NCBI RefSeq assembly: GCF_000166355.1
Contig: NC_014652.1
Span: forward strand, 1,710,928-1,774,927
Reading direction: 5' to 3'
Source: Caldicellulosiruptor hydrothermalis 108
Lineage (GTDB): Bacteria; Bacillota; Thermoanaerobacteria; Caldicellulosiruptorales; Caldicellulosiruptoraceae
Length of the DNA: 64,000 nucleotides
How positions within the stretch are numbered: the first letter of the stretch is position 1; the number at the start of each line of letters is the position of its first letter. The position numbers and the translations under genes are program-made. Of the stretch, positions 10,079-18,844 are shown piece after piece. The notes beneath the pieces are model-generated. The model was not told the origin of the DNA and did not search any database. It worked only from the letters and a program-made list of their open reading frames with translations.

Positions 10079-10744
10079 TTACCTCAAACTCTGGACCTTA
10101 CTTCTCAAAATTTCAATAGATTTTGAAACATCACCACTGTCAAATACATATGAACCTGCAACTATCACGTTTGCACCTGCGTTTACACAATCAACAATTG
10201 TCTCTTCATTAATACCACCGTCAACTTCTATCTCAAACGAAAGTCCTTCCTTTTCTCTAAGGTTTGCCAACATTTCAATCTTTTTTAGAGTATATGGTAT
10301 AAACTTTTGCCCTCCATATCCGGGATTTACGGTCATAACTAAAACCATATCAACAATGCCAAGAACATTTTCTATCATGTATACAGGCGTTGCAGGATTT
10401 AGCGCAACACTTGCTTTTTTGCCAAAACTTTTTATTTTGCTGATGAGGGCATCTAAGTGGTATGTTGCCTCTGCGTGGACTGTAATATTGTCAGCTCCGC
10501 TTTGGACAAATTTTTCAATATGCTTTTCAGGATGTAAAACCATTAGATGTACATCAAAAAAAAGTGTTGAGTTCTTTCTGAGACTGCTCACCACGGGAGC
10601 ACCAATTGTGATATTGTCCACAAAGTTTCCGTCCATAACATCTATATGGACTAAATCAGCTTTAGCCAACTCAAGTTTTTTAAGTTCATTTTTCAAATCT
10701 GCAAAATCAGAAGATAAAATAGATGGTGCAATCTTTATCTGCAA
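10079..10744 (-). CDS. rpe: Ribulose-phosphate 3-epimerase
   Basis: Interconverts ribulose 5-phosphate and xylulose 5-phosphate in the pentose phosphate pathway. The 221-residue TIM barrel has APSILSSDFADL at the N-terminus, the metal-binding HIDVMDGNFV (near residues 34-43), MTVNPGYGGQKFI, and IEVDGGINEET. It directly follows rsgA (16-base gap), a conserved Firmicute pairing, and is the last gene before the rimP promoter. Confidence 0.97.
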   Translation of the reverse strand: MQIKIAPSILSSDFADLKNELKKLELAKADLVHIDVMDGNFVDNITIGAPVVSSLRKNSTLFFDVHLMVLHPEKHIEKFVQSGADNITVHAEATYHLDALISKIKSFGKKASVALNPATPVYMIENVLGIVDMVLVMTVNPGYGGQKFIPYTLKKIEMLANLREKEGLSFEIEVDGGINEETIVDCVNAGANVIVAGSYVFDSGDVSKSIEILRSKVQSLR

Positions 10745-10760
10745 CTTTTAATCCTCTCCT

Positions 10761-11633
10761 TTAATCATACTCTTTTTGCGCAGGAAGTTGCATAAATATC
10801 TGTTTGTACCTCTCATACCTTTCAAAATTTATTTTTCTCTCAGTCACTGCAGCTTTCACCATACAGTCAGGTTCAAATATGTGGTTGCACCCTGGAAATC
10901 TGCACCCTTCAAAATCATAAAATTCTGGGTAATAATATTTGAGCTCATGTCTTAAAAGTCCCATTATCTCAATTGAACTAAAACCTGGCGTGTCTGCAAT
11001 ATAGGTATCCTCCCCCGCACGTAAAAGTTCTACAACCCTTGTTGTGTGTCTTCCTCTTTCAATCTTTTTTGAAATTTCACCCACTTTCAAATTAGCTCCC
11101 GGAATTAGACAGTTAAGTATAGAACTTTTTCCAACACCAGATTGACCAGCAAAAACTGAAATCCTTCCTTGAATATAATCTTTGAGTTTATCAATACCTT
11201 CTCCAGTCTTTGCAGACACACCTATCACGTCAAACACACTGTACTGTTGTTTTATCATCTCAAATGTCTTTTCATCATCCAAATCAATTTTATTTACACA
11301 AATCACAGGCTTTACTTTTTCTTTTAACACATTCACTAAAAGTTTATCCAGTGCGATTAAAGATACCTCTGGCGAAACTGACGCAACCACTACAATGGCA
11401 ATATCCACATTTGCAATTGGTGGTCGGATAAGCTGATTTTTTCTTGGCAGAATCTTATCGATAACATATGAACCTTTGCTTTTCTCCACAATAACAACAT
11501 TGTCGCCTACAAGCGGAGTGATATCATCCTTTCTAAAAACTCCTCGTGCTCTGCATTCATATACATTTCCATCATGATCATATACATAATAAAATCCAGC
11601 AATTAGTTTGCCAATCACTCCATTTATCTGCAT
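10761..11633 (-). CDS. rsgA: Ribosome small-subunit-dependent GTPase A
   Basis: A circularly permuted GTPase for 30S maturation (290 residues). An OB-fold N-terminus is followed by G4 (CVNKIDL), then G1 (GQSGVGKSSILNCL, near residue 163) and G3 (DTPGFS), which is the permuted order. The C-terminal zinc-binding segment contains CRFPGCNHIFEPDC. It starts 2 bases after the end of prkC, so it is cotranscribed with the kinase and phosphatase, as in Bacillus. Confidence 0.97.
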   Translation of the reverse strand: MQINGVIGKLIAGFYYVYDHDGNVYECRARGVFRKDDITPLVGDNVVIVEKSKGSYVIDKILPRKNQLIRPPIANVDIAIVVVASVSPEVSLIALDKLLVNVLKEKVKPVICVNKIDLDDEKTFEMIKQQYSVFDVIGVSAKTGEGIDKLKDYIQGRISVFAGQSGVGKSSILNCLIPGANLKVGEISKKIERGRHTTRVVELLRAGEDTYIADTPGFSSIEIMGLLRHELKYYYPEFYDFEGCRFPGCNHIFEPDCMVKAAVTERKINFERYERYKQIFMQLPAQKEYD

Positions 11634-11635
11634 AG

Positions 11636-13519
11636 CTATTCCACCGTCTCCTCTGTTGATAATTGGTCGTTTATATACATCCTAATTGTAGATGGTCCAG
11701 TGATAGGAATTTTAACTTGCAAAGGAGTTTCTTCTTTTTTTACTATTCTATCAAATACAATGCTCTCATTTCCATTTGAGCTAACTACTATTTTTACATT
11801 CGCTTCTTCTAAATCAGAAGGTAAAATTACCGTCTTTATAATTATCTTAGTGGTACTTTTTGGCTCAACCTTTTTAGTCACAATTAAATCAACAGTACTT
11901 CCTTTTACAACCTGCTGCCCGTAAGATGGTGATTGACTGATAACAATATCAGACTCTCTGTCTGCGACCTCTTTATAAGTAACGTTCCCGACGTTAAGTC
12001 CGTTTTTTTGTAAAACATCCTTAGCATCAACTATATTCATTCCTGTAACGTCTGGAACTACTACTTTTTCTATTTTTGGACCTAAGCTTACAGTCAAAAT
12101 TACAGTACCATTTTTTTCTATGAGCTGGTTTGCAGAAGGCTGCTGCTCAATAACTGTGTCCACTGGCTTGTCAGAATAATCTTTCTTTATCTCAACACTC
12201 AAACCACTGTTATCAAGCTCTATCTGAGCATCTTTGATATTGAGCCCAACCACATCAGGTACTTTGACCATTTCTGGTCCTTTGCTAACTATTAGCTTGA
12301 CAGTAGTATCTTTTTTTACTTTGATACCTGCAGCAGGGTCTTGATTGATGACTGTTCCTTTTTCAGCCGGGTCGTTTTGCTCTTCAATGGTATATGTTAG
12401 CCCCAGCTCATCAAGTTTTGCCTTTGCATCATCAATTGAAAAGCCTACAAGGTCTGGCATTGTTATATTATCTTCTTGATAAGTCAAGCTTTTCCCAATA
12501 GCATTATAAAATATTAGCCACCCTATTGCAACAATAATAAGGGCAGTTAAAATTCCTGCTACCACATAAATCCAATCTTTTCTTTTTTCTTTTGACTCTT
12601 TTTTGGGGTCTACTGAGGTATTATCCGATTTTATCTTTTCAAGCTGAAACTGTTTGGTAGCAGCATTTTCATGCGACTCTATCTTGACAAAATCACCCTC
12701 TGGTTCAATGAGCGAATTTTTCAAATCTTGAATCATCTCACTGGCTGATTGATACCTCAGCAAAATATCTTTTTGCATTGCCTTTAAGATTATTGCTTCT
12801 AAGCTTTTTGGTATATTGGGATTATAAAGTGTAGGTTTTATTGGCTGTTCTTGCAGGTGTTTTAGCGCAATAGAAATCGGAGTATCTCCATCAAATGGCA
12901 AAACTCCCGTCACCATTTCATAAAGTACAACTCCAAGAGAGTACAGGTCAGACCTGTTATCTACATATCCTCCTCTTGCCTGTTCTGGCGAAAAATAATG
13001 GACAGAACCAATGGTGAGATTTGTGTTTATAATGGTGCCTGTTGAAACTGCTCGTGCAATGCCAAAATCTGTTACTTTGACAATTCCATTTTCATCAATC
13101 AAGATATTTTGAGGTTTTATATCCCTGTGCACAATGCCTTTTTTGTGGGCATGGTCCAAAGCTCTCAAAACCTGTATAGCAATGGTTGTTGCATCTTTTG
13201 GGCTGAGCCTGCCCGTTTCTTTCATAAACTCTTTTAGAGTTTTGCCATTTACATATTCCATAACTATGTAGTACATCCCGTCCTGCTCACCAACATCATA
13301 GATTGATACAATGTTGGGATGCGAAAGAGATGCTGCTGCCAGCGCTTCTGTTCTGAACCGTTGCAAAAATTCCTCGTCTGTTGCAAATTCCGACCTTAAA
13401 ACTTTTATGGCAACATATCTATTCAAAACTGCATCTTTGGCTTTGTATACAACCGACATTCCACCGCTTCCTAACTTCTCTTCAACTTTATATCTGTTGC
13501 CTATTACAAAATCATCCAT
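11636..13519 (-). CDS. prkC: PASTA-domain Ser/Thr protein kinase (PrkC/PknB)
   Basis: A membrane Ser/Thr kinase that senses cell-wall muropeptides. The cytoplasmic kinase domain (residues 1 to about 265) has the glycine loop GSGGMSVVYKA, the catalytic loop HRDIKPQN (about 133) and DFG. A single membrane segment lies near 313-335 (IYVVAGILTALIIVAIGWLI). It is followed by three PASTA repeats, beginning MPDLVGFSI, VPDVVGLNI and VPDVTGMNI, and a C-terminal beta-rich tail of about 80 residues. The partner phosphatase lies 34 bases upstream. Confidence 0.96.
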   Translation of the reverse strand: MDDFVIGNRYKVEEKLGSGGMSVVYKAKDAVLNRYVAIKVLRSEFATDEEFLQRFRTEALAAASLSHPNIVSIYDVGEQDGMYYIVMEYVNGKTLKEFMKETGRLSPKDATTIAIQVLRALDHAHKKGIVHRDIKPQNILIDENGIVKVTDFGIARAVSTGTIINTNLTIGSVHYFSPEQARGGYVDNRSDLYSLGVVLYEMVTGVLPFDGDTPISIALKHLQEQPIKPTLYNPNIPKSLEAIILKAMQKDILLRYQSASEMIQDLKNSLIEPEGDFVKIESHENAATKQFQLEKIKSDNTSVDPKKESKEKRKDWIYVVAGILTALIIVAIGWLIFYNAIGKSLTYQEDNITMPDLVGFSIDDAKAKLDELGLTYTIEEQNDPAEKGTVINQDPAAGIKVKKDTTVKLIVSKGPEMVKVPDVVGLNIKDAQIELDNSGLSVEIKKDYSDKPVDTVIEQQPSANQLIEKNGTVILTVSLGPKIEKVVVPDVTGMNIVDAKDVLQKNGLNVGNVTYKEVADRESDIVISQSPSYGQQVVKGSTVDLIVTKKVEPKSTTKIIIKTVILPSDLEEANVKIVVSSNGNESIVFDRIVKKEETPLQVKIPITGPSTIRMYINDQLSTEETVE

Positions 13520-13553
13520 GCGGCATCATCACCCTCACCACGTCTTTTATTCT

Positions 13554-14291
13554 TTATACCAAAAGATAGATAACAGTTATATTGTCAATTCCGCCTGCTT
13601 CAAGAGCTTTTTCTATTAATCTTTTCCCTATTTCATCAAAATTATTTTCCTTGAATATCTTGTGTATGTAGGTCTCAAAAACCATGTTGGTAAGTCCATC
13701 TGTACACAGCAAAAAGCAGTAATCCTTGCCTTCCTCTCGTGCAAGCTCGTAAATATCAACTTCCAGCTCTTCTTCAATGCCCACCGCTCTTGTTATAACG
13801 TTTTTCTTGGGATGGGTATAAATTTCCTCTTTTGTAATTTTTCCATCTTTGAACATTTCATAAACCAGAGAATGGTCCTCTGTAATTTGTCTAATTTCAT
13901 TGCTATCTACAATGTAGACTCTTGAGTCTCCGATGTTGCTCACAAGTATCTTATCTTTATAGCAAAATAGTCCTGCTAAGGTAGTGCCCATTCCATAAAA
14001 AAGGGGATTTTTTATCTGATGGTTTATAATTTTTTGGTTTGCATACCTGTAAGCTTCTTTTATGGTCTCTTTCAGAGAATATTCTAACATTTTCTGATTC
14101 AATAAAATATAGTCAAGTACATACTGGCAGGCAAGGCTGCTTGCCACCTCACCTGCACTGTGTCCACCCATCCCGTCAGCAATTAAGAAAACATTCAATC
14201 CATCTTCCCCTTTGTAAACAATATAATAATCCTCATTGTTTGCCCTTACATTTCCTTTTTCTGTGAGAGCAACGTATCTCACGCATTTCAT
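13554..14291 (-). CDS. prpC: PP2C-family Ser/Thr phosphatase (PrpC/Stp)
   Basis: A 245-residue metal-dependent phosphatase that reverses PrkC phosphorylation. PP2C motifs in order are RANNEDYY, FLIADGMGGHSAGEVAS, GMGTTLAGL, NIGDSRVY, ITEDHSL, CTDGLTNMV and GGIDNITVI. All the metal-binding Asp positions are present. It lies between rlmN (3 bases upstream) and prkC (34 bases downstream), the standard Firmicute order. Confidence 0.96.
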   Translation of the reverse strand: MKCVRYVALTEKGNVRANNEDYYIVYKGEDGLNVFLIADGMGGHSAGEVASSLACQYVLDYILLNQKMLEYSLKETIKEAYRYANQKIINHQIKNPLFYGMGTTLAGLFCYKDKILVSNIGDSRVYIVDSNEIRQITEDHSLVYEMFKDGKITKEEIYTHPKKNVITRAVGIEEELEVDIYELAREEGKDYCFLLCTDGLTNMVFETYIHKIFKENNFDEIGKRLIEKALEAGGIDNITVIYLLV

Positions 14292-14294
14292 CTC

Positions 14295-15329
14295 CTACTT
14301 TTCAGTAATGTTAAAATACCGTCTTCTCAGCTGTCCACATGCTGCAGATATACTACTGCCAAGCTCTCTTCTGATTGTAACTTGAATCTGATATGATCTT
14401 AAGGTTTCAAAAAATGTTTTTATTTTTTCCTTGGAAGGTCTTTTAAATCCCTTCTCTTCAACAGGGTTTACAGGAATCAAGTTTACATGTACAAGCTTAC
14501 CTTTTAACATCTTGCCAAGCTCTTGAGCACATTCAATAGAATCATTTACCCCATCTATCAGAGCGTACTCAAAGGTGACTCTTCTGTTGGTCCTTTGAAT
14601 ATAGTAATCAACTGCTTTCATGATATCTTCAATAGGATATTTCTTGTTTATCGGAACAAGCTTGTCTCTCAGACTATTATTTGGGGCATGCAGAGATATT
14701 GCAAGGTTTACTTGTTTTGGAAAATCACAGAGCCTATAAATCCCTTCAACTATGCCAACTGTGGAAATGGTGATATGCCTTGCCCCTATGTTCTTCCCCT
14801 CTTTTGAGTTTATTATCTCAATAAACTTAAACACATTTTCAATGTTGTCAAATGGCTCGCCACTTCCCATCAGAACAACATTTGTTATTCTTTTGCCTGT
14901 AAAGTTTTCTGCATTGATTATCTGGTCAACCATCTCACCTGGCGTAAGGTTTCTGACAAATCCGCCTATGGCAGAAGCACAAAACCTACAGTTCATTCTG
15001 CATCCAACTTGTGTTGAGACGCATATTGCATTCCCATACCGATAAGGCAAAAACACGCTTTCAACTCCATTTTTATCGCAAAGTTCAAACAGAAATTTTA
15101 TACTCTCTCCATCACTTTGATGCTGTAAAATCTGTAAAGAGTTTATCAAAAACTCATCATCAATCTTTTTTCGAAGTTCAAGGGGAAGATTTGTAAATTG
15201 CATTACATCAGTAGCATTTTTCTTGTAAAGCCACTCAAAAACCTGGGTCGCTCTAAAAGGCTTTTCACCAACACTTTCAAGCCATTTTCTGAGCTCATCT
15301 ATTGTTAAGTCCTTTATAAGCCTTTTCAT
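14295..15329 (-). CDS. rlmN: Dual-specificity 23S rRNA/tRNA adenine-C2 methyltransferase
   Basis: A radical-SAM enzyme that makes 2-methyladenosine at 23S A2503 and in some tRNAs. The cluster motif CRMNCRFCAS is at about residue 110. The C-terminal catalytic Cys lies in SAACGQLRRR near residue 332. The length (344) is typical. It lies 5 bases after rsmB and 3 before prpC within the same run. Confidence 0.97.
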   Translation of the reverse strand: MKRLIKDLTIDELRKWLESVGEKPFRATQVFEWLYKKNATDVMQFTNLPLELRKKIDDEFLINSLQILQHQSDGESIKFLFELCDKNGVESVFLPYRYGNAICVSTQVGCRMNCRFCASAIGGFVRNLTPGEMVDQIINAENFTGKRITNVVLMGSGEPFDNIENVFKFIEIINSKEGKNIGARHITISTVGIVEGIYRLCDFPKQVNLAISLHAPNNSLRDKLVPINKKYPIEDIMKAVDYYIQRTNRRVTFEYALIDGVNDSIECAQELGKMLKGKLVHVNLIPVNPVEEKGFKRPSKEKIKTFFETLRSYQIQVTIRRELGSSISAACGQLRRRYFNITEK

Positions 15330-15334
15330 ATTCC

Positions 15335-16630
15335 TTATCTTTCGCCCTCTTTTCTCAGTTTTGAAATAAAAAATCCATCACAATTAAACTCATCAGGGAA
15401 AATGGTTATTTGGGATACCAATGAAAAATCTCTGTGCTTGTCTAAAAACTTTAAAACTGTCTCTTCATTTTCTTTTCTTGACAGAGTGCATGTAGAATAA
15501 AAAAGAAGTCCTCCTTTTTTTAAATAGCCTGCGGCATTGTCAAGTATTCTTACCTGCAGCTCATGAAGATTCTCAACATCCTGATAACTTTTATTCCATT
15601 TTATATCAGGCTTTTTTCTGATTGCGCCAAAACCAGTACATGGAAGGTCGGCAATCACAATATCAAATTTTTCGGCAAAATCAGGGTTAAAAACCTCAGC
15701 GTCACTTTTTGCAACAATGATATTATCAAAACCAAGACGCAAAATGTTTTCTCGCAAAATATCAAGCTTATGTTCGTTTATATCACATGCAACAACAAAC
15801 CCATCTATAACCTCTGCGCAGTTAAAAGTCTTTCCACCTGGTGCGGCACACAGGTCTATCACTTTCTTTGCTCTTTTAAAATCTTCTTGGTTAAACTTTA
15901 CAACAAGAGAGGATGCTAAATCCTGAAAATAGAAATAGCCTTCCTTATAAAGTTCTGTTTCCTTTATGTTACCCTTCAAAACATGGATTATTTCATTGTT
16001 ATGAGAATTAATCTCATACTTAAATCCGTTTTTTTCAAGCTCCTGTGTTAATGTACTTACATCGGTTTTTTTAGTATTTATCTTTATACTCTGAGGAGGT
16101 TTCGTATTTAAAAACTCCAAAATTTTTAAAGTTTTTTCAAGTCCATAACTTTCTTCTAAATAATCTATTAAAAATCTGGGATAAGAAAGCTTTATTGAGA
16201 TATAACTTTTATAGTCCACATCCTTAATTCTTTCCAATGACTCTTCTATTTGGTTTTTGTTTCTGATTATATTTCTCAAAATTGCATTTACAAAAGCCTT
16301 TAAATGTGGACTTATTTTGCTTGCAATCTCACATGCCTCGTTCACTGTTGCATACTCTGGAATCTTTTCAAGAAAAAGAAGTTCGTATGTGGCAACTCTT
16401 AAAATGTTTAATATCCTTTTATCCTTTACTCCTTTTTTAGCAACAAAATTAATATAGTACTCAATAAGGCTTTTGTATCTCAAAACACCATGAACAAGCT
16501 CAACAAACAAAGCCCTGTCCTTTTCATTTTTTAACTTTTGATGGAATTTCTCCATCAAAGAGTCCATGCCAGAAAACTTTTTCTTTTCAACCTCAAACAG
16601 TAGAAGAAAAGCAGCTTCTCTCGTATTAAT
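15335..16630 (-). CDS. rsmB: 16S rRNA cytosine-967 C5-methyltransferase, probable ATT start
   Basis: A SAM-dependent m5C methyltransferase. An N-terminal NusB-like domain is followed by the methyltransferase domain, with DLCAAPGGKTFNCAE, the catalytic region ADLPCTGFGAIRKKPDIKW, and YSTCTL. The first ATG (16567) would remove a conserved helix. The open frame continues upstream to encode NTREAAFLLLFEVEKKKFSG, as family members do, but offers no ATG, GTG or TTG before a stop at 16637-16639. I therefore place the start at ATT 16630 (431 residues), with AGAAGGG about 10 nt upstream. The ATT use is inference. Confidence 0.9.
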   Translation of the reverse strand: MNTREAAFLLLFEVEKKKFSGMDSLMEKFHQKLKNEKDRALFVELVHGVLRYKSLIEYYINFVAKKGVKDKRILNILRVATYELLFLEKIPEYATVNEACEIASKISPHLKAFVNAILRNIIRNKNQIEESLERIKDVDYKSYISIKLSYPRFLIDYLEESYGLEKTLKILEFLNTKPPQSIKINTKKTDVSTLTQELEKNGFKYEINSHNNEIIHVLKGNIKETELYKEGYFYFQDLASSLVVKFNQEDFKRAKKVIDLCAAPGGKTFNCAEVIDGFVVACDINEHKLDILRENILRLGFDNIIVAKSDAEVFNPDFAEKFDIVIADLPCTGFGAIRKKPDIKWNKSYQDVENLHELQVRILDNAAGYLKKGGLLFYSTCTLSRKENEETVLKFLDKHRDFSLVSQITIFPDEFNCDGFFISKLRKEGER

Positions 16631-16632
16631 CT

Positions 16633-17328
16633 TTAATCATCCCTTCTTCGTTGGACTAAACTAAGATAGTACAAAAGCTGGAGTATAGCAACAGATACCG
16701 CGGCAACATATGTCATAGCAGCCGCTCCAAGCACTTTCTTTATTGCTATTTCCTCATCAGGAAGGATAACCCCTGCTACTTTTAACGCATCCACAGCTCT
16801 TTTGCTTGCATTTAATTCAACAGGCAGTGTAATTAAGGTAAACATAACTGCCAAGCTGAAAAGCAAGATTCCAAGGTTTATGAATATATCTCCATTTTTT
16901 AGCAAAAGGCCTATCAAAATGAGCGGAAAAGCCAAATTTGATCCTATATTCACAACAGGTACCATGGCAGTTCTAAGAGCAAGCCACGGATATTTTTGGT
17001 AGTGCTGAATGGCATGCCCTGCCTCATGTGCAGCAACTCCAACTGCAGCAACAGAATTGGAATCAAAAACACCTTGTGATAGTCTGAGCACTCTAAATCG
17101 CGGGTCGTAATGGTCTGTCAAAAGTCCCGGTACATATTCTACTCTGACATCATAAATACCGTTGGACCACAGTATATTTTTGGCAACCTCGGCACCTGTC
17201 AGCCCTGAAAATGTTCTGACTCTGGAATACTTTGAAAAAACCATCTGGACCCTCATTTGAGCTATAAGAGATATCAAAAATGCAGGAATAGCAAACACAA
17301 GATACAAAGGGTCAAAATAGTAAAACAC
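16633..17328 (-). CDS. yugP: Membrane zinc metallopeptidase, YugP family
   Basis: A 231-residue membrane protein of the neutral zinc metallopeptidase 2 family. The zinc motif HEAGHAIQH is near residue 102. An N-terminal membrane segment (LVFAIPAFLISLIAQ) and several C-terminal ones (LAFPLILIGLLL, LFSLAVMFTLI, VSVAILQLLYYL) flank it. The substrate is not known for the family. It lies between fmt and rsmB in the operon, and its stop nearly abuts the rsmB start. Confidence 0.9.
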   Translation of the reverse strand: MFYYFDPLYLVFAIPAFLISLIAQMRVQMVFSKYSRVRTFSGLTGAEVAKNILWSNGIYDVRVEYVPGLLTDHYDPRFRVLRLSQGVFDSNSVAAVGVAAHEAGHAIQHYQKYPWLALRTAMVPVVNIGSNLAFPLILIGLLLKNGDIFINLGILLFSLAVMFTLITLPVELNASKRAVDALKVAGVILPDEEIAIKKVLGAAAMTYVAAVSVAILQLLYYLSLVQRRRDD

Positions 17329-17349
17329 TTTTCATCCTCTCCTCTGAAA

Positions 17350-18285
17350 TTAGGCTAAAACATCTCCTCTTTTTATTTTATACCCATTGACAAAGTCTCT
17401 TGCACCAATCTTTTTCCCACCCTCAAGCTGAAGAAGTTTAAGTCTTATCAGTCCATCTCTAACTTTTATTATAATGCTGCTGTCATCTATCTCAACTACA
17501 GTACCATTTGGTCTACTATCAAAAATATTGTCCTGAACAATTTCCATGTCGTGAATCTTCAAAAGTTTTTCTTTAAAAGTTGTAAAAATCCCTGGCCACA
17601 TCTTAAGAGCTCTGAATCTGTTATAAATTTCCTTTGCACACATATCCCAGTCAATCTTTCCTTCTTCCTTTTTGATAGGTGGTGCATATGTTGCTCTGCT
17701 GTGATCCTGTTTTACAGGAGTTATACTCTCAATATTCTTCAGAACCTCAATTAAAAGCTGGCTACCCGCTTCTGAAAGTTTTTTTGAAAGTGTTAAAATG
17801 TCATCATCATTTTCAATTTTAACTTCTTTCTGAAGAAGAATATCTCCTGTGTCTAATCCCTCGTCCATTTTCATAATGGTAATACCTGTATATTCCTTGC
17901 CATCCATAAGTACTCTTTGAATTGGTGCAGCTCCTCTGTACTCTGGTAAAAGGGAAGCATGAACATTTATGCAGCCATACTTGGGTATCTCAAGCACTTC
18001 TTTGGGAAGAATTTTCCCATATGCAACAACTACGATTGTATCAGGATTTATCTCTTTTAGAAGTTCAAAAAACTCCTCGTTATTCTTTAGCTTTTCTGGT
18101 TGAACAACTTCTATTCCAACCTTTTGAGCAAACTCCTTGACAGCTGGTGCTGTCAATATTCTTTTTCTCCCAACAGGTTTGTCAGGTTGGGTCACAACAA
18201 GTTTTAAATTGACAAAAGGCTCTTGAATCAGTTTTTGCAAAATATCAACTGCAAAATCTGGTGTTCCCATAAACACAATGTCCAA
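17350..18285 (-). CDS. fmt: Methionyl-tRNA formyltransferase
   Basis: Formylates initiator Met-tRNA using 10-formyl-THF. The 311 residues start MDIVFMGTPDFAVDIL. The catalytic motif NVHASLLPEYRGAAPIQ and the C-terminal OB-like domain (LKMWPGIFTTF, GDVLA) are present. It lies 31 bases after def, so the formylase and deformylase genes are cotranscribed. Confidence 0.97.
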   Translation of the reverse strand: MDIVFMGTPDFAVDILQKLIQEPFVNLKLVVTQPDKPVGRKRILTAPAVKEFAQKVGIEVVQPEKLKNNEEFFELLKEINPDTIVVVAYGKILPKEVLEIPKYGCINVHASLLPEYRGAAPIQRVLMDGKEYTGITIMKMDEGLDTGDILLQKEVKIENDDDILTLSKKLSEAGSQLLIEVLKNIESITPVKQDHSRATYAPPIKKEEGKIDWDMCAKEIYNRFRALKMWPGIFTTFKEKLLKIHDMEIVQDNIFDSRPNGTVVEIDDSSIIIKVRDGLIRLKLLQLEGGKKIGARDFVNGYKIKRGDVLA

Positions 18286-18316
18286 TTCACTTTCCCCTTT
18301 CTAAAACCCAAGCAAT

Positions 18317-18817
18317 TTATTCTAAATCCATCTTATCGCCTCTTGAGCGCCTTTGCTCGATCTCCTCTTCAGATACAAATCGTATAACCTTGTCAACAAA
18401 CAAAATACCATCAAGATGATCTATCTCATGACACACAGCCCTTGCTAAAAGCCCCTCTGCTTCAAGTCTAAACTCATTTCCAAACCTATCCTGAGCTTTT
18501 ACTACCACTTTCTGTGGTCTTTCCACCTCACCCCACACATTTGGAACAGAAAGACAGCCCTCTACATCCACAGCACTTCCTTCTACTTGTTCTATTTCGG
18601 GATTGACAAGTTCAATTGCTCCTTCTCCTATATCAATCACAACCGCCCTTTTGAGTACTCCCACCTGGGGCGCTGCAAGACCAATGCCGTTTGCTTCATA
18701 CATGGTGTCTTTCATATCGTCAAGAAGCTGATGAAGTCGCTGGTCAAATTTCTCAACAACCTTAGATTTTTTGCGTAGTATCTCATCTTCATATGTTCTT
18801 ATCTTTCTCAGTGCCAT
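18317..18817 (-). CDS. def: Peptide deformylase
   Basis: Removes the N-formyl group from nascent proteins. All three family motifs are present: [17 protein letters not shown] (metal Cys) and HEIDHLDG (two metal His and the catalytic Glu). The 166 residues end in a short charged tail. It lies between priA and fmt. Confidence 0.97.
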   Translation of the reverse strand: MALRKIRTYEDEILRKKSKVVEKFDQRLHQLLDDMKDTMYEANGIGLAAPQVGVLKRAVVIDIGEGAIELVNPEIEQVEGSAVDVEGCLSVPNVWGEVERPQKVVVKAQDRFGNEFRLEAEGLLARAVCHEIDHLDGILFVDKVIRFVSEEEIEQRRSRGDKMDLE

Positions 18818-18844
18818 TTGTCTAAATTTAAACCCTCCTGTTTT

